From Ulva prolifera (lineage: Eukaryota; Chlorophyta; Ulvophyceae; Ulvales; Ulvaceae): a stretch of DNA of 64,000 nt. Within the stretch, counting starts at the first letter, position 1, and every line of letters begins with the position of its first letter. Below are positions 36,351 to 47,431 of the stretch, piece after piece. A program made the position numbers and the translations under genes. The stretch spans positions 6,779,810 through 6,843,809 of the forward strand of contig CM041197.1 of NCBI GenBank assembly GCA_023078555.1, written 5' to 3'. Under the pieces are notes generated by a model. That model ran no database searches. It saw nothing but the letters and a program-made list of their open reading frames with translations, and was not told the DNA's origin.

Positions 36351-39150
36351 ATTGGCTCATCGAGAAAAGATTTTCCACACGTCGAAGTTGAGTGCTTTAC
36401 TACAACACACTTAACACAAGCCATAGGCGTGTGTGACCTTTGCGCACGTCCGTTGACGAGCAACCGGCTTCCCTGTCACCTAGTAGTTGAAAAGTTCACA
36501 GGCGCTGTATATGGCATGCATTTACTCAGCGAGAAGAGAATTCGACACATTGGATCAGAGCACTTCTCTAGAAAACACTTATCACAAGACATAGGTGTGT
36601 GTGACCTTTGCGCACGTTCGTTAAGAGCAACATGCTTCCCTGTCACCTTGAAGTCGAAAAGTTCACAGGTGCTGAATATGTAATGTATTGGCTCATCGAG
36701 AAAAGTTTTCCCACACGTAAAAGTTGAGTGCTTTACTACAACACACTTAACACAAGCCATAGGTGTGTGTGACCTTTGCGCACGTCCATTGACGAGCAAC
36801 CGGCTTCCCTGTCACCTAGTAGTTGAAAAGTTCACAGGCGCTGTATATGGCATGCATTTACTCAGCGAGAAGAGAATTCGACACATTGGATCAGAGCACT
36901 TCTCTAGAAAACACTTATCACAAGACATAGGTGTGTGTGACCTTTGCGCACGTTCGTAAAGAGCAACATGCTTCCCTGTCACCTTGAAGTCGAAAAGTTC
37001 ACAGGTGATGAATATGTAATGTATTGGCTCATCTAGAAAGGTTTTTCCACACGTTGAAGTTGATTGCTTTACTACAACACACGCTACACATAACATAGGT
37101 GTGTGGGACCTTTGCGCACGTCCGTTAAAGCGCAACCGGCTTCCCTGTCACCTAAAAGTTGAAAAGTTCACAGGTGCTGAACATGTAATGTATTGGCTCA
37201 TCGAGAAAAGATTTTCCACACGTCGAAGTTGAGTGCTTTACTACAACACACTTAACACAAGCCATAGGCGTGTGTGACCTTTGCGCACGTCCGTTGACGA
37301 GCAACCGGCTTCCCTGTCACCTAGTAGTTGAAAAGTTCACAGGCGCTGTATATGGCATGCATTTACTCAGCGAGAAGAGAATTCGACACATTGGATCAGA
37401 GCACTACTCTAGAAAACACTTATCACAAGACATAGGTGTGTGTGACCTTTGCGCACGTCCGTTAAGAGCAACAAACTTCCCTGTCACCTTGAAGTTGAAA
37501 AGTTCACAGGTGCTGAATATGTAATGTATTGGCTCATCGAGAAAAGTTTTTCCACACGTCGAAGTTGAGTGCTTTACTACAACACACTCTACACATGACA
37601 TAGGTGTGTGTGACCTTTGCGCACGTCCGTTAAAGCGCAACCGGCTTCCCCGTCACCTAAAAGTTGAAAAGTTCACAGGTGCTGAATATGTAATGTATTG
37701 GCTCATCGAGAAAAGTTTTTCCACACATCGAAGTTGAGTGCTTTACTACAACACACTCTACACATGACATAGGTGTGTGTGACCTTTGCGCACGTCCGTT
37801 AAAGCGCAACCGGCTTCCCTGTCACCTAGTAGTAGAAACGTTCATAGGTGCTGAATATGAAATGTATTGGCTCATCGAGAAAAGATTTTCCACACGTCGA
37901 AGTTGAGTGCTTTACTACAACACACTTAACACCAGCCATAGGCGTGTGTGACCTTTGCGCACGTCCGTTGACGAGCAACCGGCTTCCCTGTCACCTAGTA
38001 GTAGAAAAGTTCATAGGTGCTGAATATGTAATGTATTGGCTCATCGAGAAAAGATTTTCCACACGTCGAAGTTGAGTGCTTTACTACAACACACTTAACA
38101 CAAGCCATAGGCGTGTGTGACCTTTGCGCACGTCCGTTGACGAGCAACCGGCTTCCCTGTCACCTAGTAGTTGAAAAGTTCACAGGCGCTGTATATGGCA
38201 TGCATTTACTCAGCGAGAAGAGAATTCGACACATTGGATCAGAGCACTTCTCTAGAAAACACTTATCACAAGACATAGGTGTGTGTGACCTTTGCGCACG
38301 TTCGTTAAGAGCAACATGCTTCCCTGTCACCTTGAAGTCGAAAAGTTCACAGGTGATGAATATGTAATGTATTGGCTCATCTAGAAAGGTTTTTCCACAC
38401 GTTGAAGTTGATTACTTTACTACAACACACGCTACACATGACATAGGTGTGTGGGACCTTTGCGCACGTCCGTTAAAGCGCAACCGGCTTCCCTGTCACC
38501 TAAAAGTTGAAAAGTTCACAGGTGCTGAACATGTAATGTATTGGCTCATCTAGAAAGGTTTTTCCACACGTTGAAGTTGATTGCTTTACTACAACACACG
38601 CTACACATGACATAGGTGTGTGGGACCTTTGCGCACGTCCGTTAAAGCGCAACCGGCTTCCCTGTCACCTAAAAGTTGAAAAGTTCACAGGTGCTGAACA
38701 TGTAATGTATTGGCTCATCGAGAAAAGATTTTCCACACGTCGAAGTTGAGTGCTTTACTACAACACACTTAACACAAGCCATAGGCGTGTGTGATCTTTG
38801 CGCACGTCCGTTGACGAGCAACCGGCTTCCCTGTCACCTAGTAGTTGAAAAGTTCACAGGCGATGTATATGGCATGCATTTACTCAGCGAGAAGAGAATT
38901 CGACACATTGGATCAGAGCACTACTCTAGAAAACACTTATCACAAGACATAGGTGTGTGTGACCTTTGCGCACGTCCGTTAAGAGCAACAAACTTCCCTG
39001 TCACCTTGAAGTTGAAAAGTTCACAGGTGATGAATATGTAATGTATTGGCTCATCGAGAAAAGATTTTCCACACGTCGAAGTTGAGTGCTTTACTACAAC
39101 ACACTTAACACAAGCCATAGGCGTGTGTGACCTTTGCGCACGTCCGTTGA
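36350..39150 (+). repeat. 2.8-kb block, copy 1 (offset 5391)
   Basis: B monomers at 36490, 36826, 37331, 38174 and 38848 recur 5391 bp downstream. The part 36.4-38.05 kb is also 3330 bp from 33.1-34.7 kb and shares with it both 'aaacgttc' (37,839) and 'ccacacatcg' (37,727). The 42-43 kb copy has neither, so 33-34 kb is the closer relative despite the greater overall length of the other match. Confidence 0.85.
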
Positions 39151-40003
39151 CGAGCAACCGGCTTCCCTGTCACCTAGTAGTTGAAAAGTTCACAGGCGCT
39201 GTATATGGCATGCATTTACTCAGCGAGAAGAGAATTCGACACATTGGATCAGAGCACTTCTCTAGAAAACACTTATCACAAGACATAGGTGTGTGTGACC
39301 TTTGCGCACGTTCGTTAAGAGCAACATGCTTCCCTGTCACCTTGAAGTCGAAAAGTTCACAGGTGCTGAATATGTAATGTATTGGCTCATCGAGAAAAGT
39401 TTTTCCACACGTAAAAGTTGAGTGCTTTACTACAACACACTCTACACATGACATAGGTGTGTGTGACCTTTGCGCACGTCCGTTCAAGCGCAACCGGCTT
39501 CCCCGTCACCTAAAAGTTGAAAAGTTCACAGGTGCTGAATATGTAATGTATTGGCTCATCGAGAAAAGTTTTTCCACACGTCGAAGTTGAGTGCTTTACT
39601 ACAACACACTCTACACATGACATAGGTGTGTGTGACCTTTGCGCACGTCCGTTAAAGCGCAACCGGCTTCCCTGTCACCTAGTAGTAGAAAAGTTCATAG
39701 GTGCTGAATATGTAATGTATTGGCTCATCGAGAAAAGATTTTCCACACGTCGAAGTTGAGTGCTTTACTACAACACACTTACCACAAGCCATAGGCGTGT
39801 GTGACCTTTGCGCACGTCCGTTAAAGCGCAACCGGCTTCCCTGTCACCTAGTAGTAGAAAAGTTCATAGGTGCTGAATATGTAATGTATTGGCTCATCGA
39901 GAAAAGATTTTCCACACGTCGAAGTTGAGTGCTTTACTACAACACACTTAACACAAGCCATAGGCGTGTGTGACCTTTGCGCACGTCCGTTGACGAGCAA
40001 CCG

Positions 40004-43000
40004 GCTTCCCTGTCACCTAGTAGTTGAAAAGTTCACAGGCGCTGTATATGGCATGCATTTACTCAGCGAGAAGAGAATTCGACACATTGGATCAGAGCAC
40101 TTCTCTAGAAAACACTTATCACAAGACATAGGTGTGTGTGACCTTTGCGCACGTTCGTTAAGAGCAACATGCTTCCCTGTCACCTTGAAGTCGAAAAGTT
40201 CACAGGTGATGAATATGTAATGTATTGGCTCATCTAGAAAGGTTTTTCCACACGTTGAAGTTGATTGCTTTACTACAACACACTCTACACATGACATAGG
40301 TGTGTGTGACCTTTGCGCACGTCCGTTCAAGCGCAACCGGCTTCCCCGTCACCTAGAAGTTGCAAAGTTCACAGGTGCTGAATATGTAATGTATTGGCTC
40401 ATCGAGAAAAGATTTTCCACACGTCGAAGTTGAGTGCTTTACTACAACACACTCCACACATGACATAGGTGTGTGTGACCTTTGCGCACGTCCGTTAAAG
40501 AGCAACCGGCTTCCATGTCACCGAAAAAGTTTAAAAGTTCGCAGGTGCTGAATATGTAATGTATTGGCTCATCGAGAAAGATTTTCCACACTTCGAAGTT
40601 GAGTGCTTTACTACAACATACTCCACACATAACATAGGTGTGTGTGACCTTTGCGCACGTCCGTTAAGAGCAACATGCTTCCCTGTCACCTTGAAGTCGA
40701 AAAGTTCACAGGTGCTGAATATGTAATGTATTGGCTCATCGAGAAAAGTTTTTCCACACGTCGAAGTTGAGTGCTTTACTACAACACACTCTACACATGA
40801 CATAGGTGTGTGTGACCTTTGCGCACGTCCGTTCAAGCGCAACCGGCTTCCCCGTCACCTAAAAGTTGAAAAGTTCACAGGTGCTGAATATGTAATGTAT
40901 TGGCTCATCGAGAAAAGTTTTTCCACACGTCGAAGTTGAGTGCTTTACTACAACACACTCTACACATGACATAGGTGTGTGTGACCTTTGCGCACGTCCG
41001 TTAAAGCGCAACCGGCTTCCCTGTCACCTAGTAGTAGAAAAGTTCATAGGTGCTGAATATGTAATGTATTGGCTCATCGAGAAAAGATTTTCCACACGTC
41101 GAAGTTGAGTGCTTTACTACAACACACTTAACACAAGCCATAGGCGTGTGTGACCTTTGCGCACGTCCGTTGACGAGCAACCGGCTTCCCTGTCACCTAG
41201 TAGTTGAAAAGTTCACAGGCGCTGTATATGGCATGCATTTACTCAGCGAGAAGAGAATTCGACACATTGGATCAGAGCACTTCTCTAGAAAATACTTATC
41301 ACAAGACATAGGTGTGTGTGACCTTTGCGCACGTTCGTTAAGAGCAACATGCTTCCCTGTCACCTTGAAGTCGAAAAGTTCACAGGTGCTGAATATGTAA
41401 TGTATTGGCTCATCGAGAAAAGTTTTTCCACACGTAAAAGTTGAGTGCTTTACTACAACACACTCTACACATGACATAGGTGTGTGTGACCTTTGCGCAC
41501 GTCCGTTAAAGCGCAACCGGCTTCCCTGTCACCTAGTAGTAGAAAAGTTCATAGGTTCTGAATATGAAATGTATTGGCTCATCGAGAAAAGATTTTCCAC
41601 ACGTCGAAGTTGAGTGCTTTACTACAACACACTTAACACCAGCCATAGGCGTGTGTGACCTTTGCGCACGTCCGTTGACGAGCAACCGGCTTCCCTGTCA
41701 CCTAGTAGTAGAAAAGTTCATAGGTGCTGAATATGTAATGTATTGGCTCATCGAGAAAAGATTTTCCACACGTCGAAGTTGAGTGCTTTACTACAACACA
41801 CTTAACACAAGCCATAGGCGTGTGTGACCTTTGCGCACGTCCGTTGACGAGCAACCGGCTTCCCTGTCACCTAGTAGTTGAAAAGTTCACAGGCGCTGTA
41901 TATGGCATGCATTTACTCAGCGAGAAGAGAATTCGACACATTGGATCAGAGCACTTCTCTAGAAAACACTTATCACAAGACATAGGTGTGTGTGACCTTT
42001 GCGCACGTTCGTTAAGAGCAACATGCTTCCCTGTCACCTTGAAGTCGAAAAGTTCACAGGTGCTGAATATGTAATGTATTGGCTCATCGAGAAAAGTTTT
42101 CCCACACGTAAAAGTTGAGTGCTTTACTACAACACACTTAACACAAGCCATAGGTGTGTGTGACCTTTGCGCACGTCCATTGACGAGCAACCGGCTTCCC
42201 TGTCACCTAGTAGTTGAAAAGTTCACAGGCGCTGTATATGGCATGCATTTACTCAGCGAGAAGAGAATTCGACACATTGGATCAGAGCACTTCTCTAGAA
42301 AACACTCATCACAAGACATAGGTGTGTGTGACCTTTGCGCACGTTCGTAAAGAGCAACATGCTTCCCTGTCACCTTGAAGTCGAAAAGTTCACAGGTGAT
42401 GAATATGTAATGTATTGGCTCATCTAGAAAGGTTTTTCCACACGTTGAAGTTGATTGCTTTACTACAACACACGCTACACATAACATAGGTGTGTGGGAC
42501 CTTTGCGCACGTCCGTTAAAGCGCAACCGGCTTCCCTGTCACCTAAAAGTTGAAAAGTTCACAGGTGCTGAACATGTAATGTATTGGCTCATCGAGAAAA
42601 GATTTTCCACACGTCGAAGTTGAGTGCTTTACTACAACACACTTAACACAAGCCATAGGCGTGTGTGACCTTTGCGCACGTCCGTTGACGAGCAACCGGC
42701 TTCCCTGTCACCTAGTAGTTGAAAAGTTCACAGGCGCTGTATATGGCATGCATTTACTCAGCGAGAAGAGAATTCGACACATTGGATCAGAGCACTACTC
42801 TAGAAAACACTTATCACAAGACATAGGTGTGTGTGACCTTTGCGCACGTCCGTTAAGAGCAACAAACTTCCCTGTCACCTTGAAGTTGAAAAGTTCACAG
42901 GTGCTGAATATGTAATGTATTGGCTCATCGAGAAAAGTTTTTCCACACGTCGAAGTTGAGTGCTTTACTACAACACACTCTACACATGACATAGGTGTGT

Positions 43001-44179
43001 GTGACCTTTGCGCACGTCCGTTAAAGCGCAACCGGCTTCCCCGTCACCTAAAAGTTGAAAAGTTCACAGGTGCTGAATATGTAATGTATTGGCTCATCGA
43101 GAAAAGTTTTTCCACACGTCGAAGTTGAGTGCTTTACTACAACACACTCTACACATGACATAGGTGTGTGTGACCTTTGCGCACGTCCGTTAAAGCGCAA
43201 CCGGCTTCCCTGTCACCTAGTAGTAGAAAAGTTCATAGGTGCTGAATATGAAATGTATTGGCTCATCGAGAAAAGATTTTCCACACGTCGAAGTTGAGTG
43301 CTTTACTACAACACACTTAACACCAGCCATAGGCGTGTGTGACCTTTGCGCACGTCCGTTGACGAGCAACCGGCTTCCCTGTCACCTAGTAGTAGAAAAG
43401 TTCATAGGTGCTGAATATGTAATGTATTGGCTCATCGAGAAAAGATTTTCCACACGTCGAAGTTGAGTGCTTTACTACAACACACTTAACACAAGCCATA
43501 GGCGTGTGTGACCTTTGCGCACGTCCGTTGACGAGCAACCGGCTTCCCTGTCACCTAGTAGTTGAAAAGTTCACAGGCGCTGTATATGGCATGCATTTAC
43601 TCAGCGAGAAGAGAATTCGACACATTGGATCAGAGCACTTCTCTAGAAAACACTTATCACAAGACATAGGTGTGTGTGACCTTTGCGCACGTTCGTTAAG
43701 AGCAACATGCTTCCCTGTCACCTTGAAGTCGAAAAGTTCACAGGTGATGAATATGTAATGTATTGGCTCATCTAGAAAGGTTTTTCCACACGTTGAAGTT
43801 GATTACTTTACTACAACACACGCTACACATGACATAGGTGTGTGGGACCTTTGCGCACGTCCGTTAAAGCGCAACCGGCTTCCCTGTCACCTAAAAGTTG
43901 AAAAGTTCACAGGTGCTGAACATGTAATGTATTGGCTCATCTAGAAAGGTTTTTCCACACGTTGAAGTTGATTGCTTTAGTACAACACACGCTACACATG
44001 ACATAGGTGTGTGGGACCTTTGCGCACGTCCGTTAAAGCGCAACCGGCTTCCCTGTCACCTAAAAGTTGAAAAGTTCACAGGTGCTGAACATGTAATGTA
44101 TTGGCTCATCGAGAAAAGATTTTCCACACGTCGAAGTTGAGTGCTTTACTACAACACACTTAACACAAGCCATAGGCGT
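40004..44179 (+). repeat. 4.2-kb block, copy 2 (offset 11079), overlapping 5391-bp copy 2
   Basis: B monomers at 40027, 41207, 41881, 42217, 42722 and 43565 match the 28.9-33.1 kb block. From about 41.8 kb on the same stretch is also the second copy of the 36.4-39.1 kb block. Private changes include 'aaatactta' near 41,292, 'cactcatcac' near 42,307 and 'ctttagtac' near 43,980. Confidence 0.84.
40363..40699 (+). repeat. Length-compensated 170+167 pair (copy 5)
   Basis: Same pair 11079 bp from copy 4, inside the 4.2-kb block shared by 29-33 kb and 40-44 kb. Confidence 0.88.
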
Positions 44180-44238
44180 GTGTGATCTTTGCGCACGTCC
44201 GTTGACGAGCAACCGGCTTCCCTGTCACCTAGTAGTTG

Positions 44239-45246
44239 AAAAGTTCACAGGCGATGTATATGGCATGCATTTACTCAGCGAGAAGAGAATTCGACACATT
44301 GGATCAGAGCACTACTCTAGAAAACACTTATCACAAGACATAGGTGTGTGTGACCTTTGCGCACGTCCGTTAAGAGCAACAAACTTCCCTGTCACCTTGA
44401 AGTTGAAAAGTTCACAGGTGATGAATATGTAATGTAATGGCTCATCGAGAAAAGATTTTCCACACGTCGAAGTTGAGTGCTTTACTACAACACACTTAAC
44501 ACAAGCCATAGGCGTGTGTGACCTTTGCGCACGTCCGTTGACGAGCAACCGGCTTCCCTGTCACCTAGTAGTTGAAAAGTTCACAGGCGCTGTATATGGC
44601 ATGCATTTACTCAGCGAGAATAGAATTCGACACATTGGATCAGAGCACTACTCTAGAAAACAATTATCACAAGACATAGGTGTGTGTGACCTTTGCGCAC
44701 GTACGTTAAGAGCAACATGCTTCCCTGTCACCTTGAAGTCGAAAAGTTCACAGGTGCTGAATATGTAATGTATTGGCTCATCGAGAAACGTTTTTCCACA
44801 CGTAAAAGTTGAGTGCTTTACTACAACACACTTAACACAAGCCATAGGTGTGTGTGACCTTTGCGCACGTCCATTGACGAGCTACCGGCTTCCCTGTCAC
44901 CTAGTAGTTGAAAAGTTCACAGGCGCTGTATATGGCATGCATTTACTCAGCGAGAAGAGAATTCGACACATTGGATCAGAGCACTTCTCTAGAAAACACT
45001 TATCAAAAGACATAGGTGTGTGTGACCTTTGCGCACGTTCGTTAAGAGCAACATGCTTCCCTGTCACCTTGAAGTTGAAAAGTTCACAGGTGCTGAACAT
45101 GTAATGTATTGGCTCATCGAGAAAAGATTTTCCACACGTCGAAGTTGAGTGCTTTACTACAACACACTTAACACAAGCCATAGGCGTGTGTGATCTTTGC
45201 GCACGTCCGTTGACGAGCAACCGGCTTCCCTGTCACCTAGTAGTTG
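44239..45246 (+). repeat. 1008-bp tandem duplication (three dimers), copy 1
   Basis: Three consecutive dimers with B at 44239 ('ggcgatg'), 44575 ('gagaatag') and 44911 ('tcaaaagac'). Private changes: 'gtaatggctc' near 44,436, 'gagaaacgt' near 44,789 and 'gagctaccgg' near 44,883. After the B at 44911 only one A stands before the next 'ggcgatg' B, where other loci have three; 338 bp have been lost there and the A at 45078 joins 'ggtgctgaacatg' directly to a 'ttgaagttg' B tail. Confidence 0.85.
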
Positions 45247-46254
45247 AAAAGTTCACAGGCGATGTATATGGCATGCATTTACTCAGCGAGAAGAGAATTC
45301 GACACATTGGATCAGAGCACTACTCTAGAGAACACTTATCACAAGACATAGGTGTGTGTGACCTTTGCGCACGTCCGTTAAGAGCAACAAACTTCCCTGT
45401 CACCTTGAAGTTGAAAAGTTCACAGGTGATGAATATGTAATGTATTGGCTCATCGAGAAAAGATTTTCCACACGTCGAAGTTGAGTGCTTTACTACAACA
45501 CACTTAACACAAGCCATAGGCGTGTGTGACCTTTGCGCACGTCCGTTGACGAGCAACCGGCTTCCCTGTCACCTAGTAGTTGAAAAGTTCACAGGCGCTG
45601 TATATGGCATGCATTTACTCAGCGAGAATAGAATTCGACACATTGGATCAGAGCACTACTCTAGAAAACAATTATCACAAGACATAGGTGTGTGTGACCT
45701 TTGCGCACGTACGTTAAGAGCAACATGCTTCCCTGTCACCTTGAAGTCGAAAAGTTCACAGGTGCTGAATATGTAATGTATTGGCTCATCGAGAAAAGTT
45801 TTTCCACACGTAAAAGTTGAGTGCTTTACTACAACACACTTAACACAAGCCATAGGTGTGTGTGACCTTTGCGCACGTCCATTGACGAGCAACCGGCTTC
45901 CCTGTCACCTAGTAGTTGAAAAGTTCACAGGCGCTGTATATGGCATGCATTTACTCAGCGAGAAGAGAATTCGACACATTGGATCAGAGCACTTCTCTAG
46001 AAAACACTTATCAAAAGACATAGGTGTGTGTGACCTTTGCGCACGTTCGTTAAGAGCAACATGCTTCCCTGTCACCTTGAAGTCGAAAAGTTCACAGGTG
46101 ATGAATATGTAATGTATTGGCTCATCTAGAAAGGTTTTTCCACACGTTGAAGTTGATTGCTTTACTACAACACACGCTACACATGACATAGGTGTGTGGG
46201 ACCTTTGCGCACGTCCGTTAAAGCGCAACCGGCTTCCCTGTCACCTAAAAGTTG
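45247..46254 (+). repeat. 1008-bp tandem duplication, copy 2
   Basis: B at 45247, 45583 and 45919, each 1008 bp after its counterpart. A private 'tctagagaacac' lies near 45,330. Confidence 0.85.
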
Positions 46255-46423
46255 AAAAGTTCACAGGTGCTGAACATGTAATGTATTGGCTCATCGAGAA
46301 AAGATTTTCCACACGTCGAAGTTGAGTGCTTTACGACAACACACTTAACACAAGCCATAGGCGTGTGTGACCTTTGCGCACGTCCGTTGACGAGCAACCG
46401 GCTTCCCTGTCACCTAGTAGTTG

Positions 46424-47431
46424 AAAAGTTCACAGGCGCTGTATATGGCATGCATTTACTCAGCGAGAAGAGAATTCGACACATTGGATCAGAGCACTAC
46501 TCTAGAAAACACTTATCACAAGACATAGGTGTGTGTGACCTTTGCGCACGTCCGTTAAGAGCAACAAACTTCCCTGTCACCTTGAAGTTGAAAAGTTCAC
46601 AGGTGATGAATATGTAATGTATTGGCTCTTCGAGAAAAGATTTTCCACACGTCGAAGTTGAGTGCTTTACTACAACACACTTATCACAAGCCATAGGCGT
46701 GTGTGACCTTTGCGCACGTCCGTTGACGAGCAACCGGCTTCCCTGTCACCTAGTAGTTGAAAAGTTCACAGGCGCTGTATATGGCATGCATTTACTCAGC
46801 GAGAAGAGAATTCGACACATTGGATCAGAGCACTACTCTAGAAAACACTTATCACAAGACATAGGTGTGTGTGACCTTTGCGCACGTCCGTTAAGAGCAA
46901 CAAACTTCCCTGTCACCTTGAAGTTGAAAAGTTCACAGGTGATGAATATGTAATGTATTGGCTCATCGAGAAAAGATTTTCCACACGTCGAAGTTGAGTG
47001 CTTTACTACAACACACTTATCACAAGCCATAGGCGTGTGTGACCTTTGCGCACGTCCGTTGACGAGCAACCGGCTTCCCTGTCACCTAGTAGTTGAAAAG
47101 TTCACAGGCGCTGTATATGGCATGCATTTACTCAGCGAGAAGAGAATTCGACACATTGGATCAGAGCACTACTCTAGAAAACACTTATCACAAGACATAG
47201 GTGTGTGTGACCTTTGCGCACGTCCGTTAAGAGCAACAAACTTCCCTGTCACCTTGAAGTTGAAAAGTTCACAGGTGATGAATATGTAATGTATTGGCTC
47301 ATCGAGAAAAGATTTTCCACACGTCGAAGTTGAGTGCTTTACTACAACACACTTATCACAAGCCATAGGCGTGTGTGACCTTTGCGCACGTCCGTTGACG
47401 AGCAACCGGCTTCCCTGTCACCTAGTAGTTG
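46424..47431 (+). repeat. Local run of three near-identical dimers (3 x 336 bp)
   Basis: B at 46424, 46760 and 47096 are of one subtype ('tactctag', 'cacttatcacaag', 'acaaacttcc'), each followed by an A with 'cttatcacaagcc'. Related units elsewhere (4711, 6898, 15483, 47937) have this dimer once before the next subtype, so the two extra copies are a recent local gain. A private 'ggctcttcg' lies near 46,628. Confidence 0.87.

Larger units (their letters stand above)
33160..41206 (+). repeat. Monomer map, part 5 (A-rich)
   Basis: B monomers start at 33160, 33496, 34001, 35311, 35647, 36490, 36826, 37331, 38174, 38848, 39184 and 40027. The 129-bp truncated chimera is at 34675 and the 170+167 pair at 40363. 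The stretch 39351-40026 is four A monomers; a private 'acttaccacaag' lies near 39,781. Confidence 0.93.
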
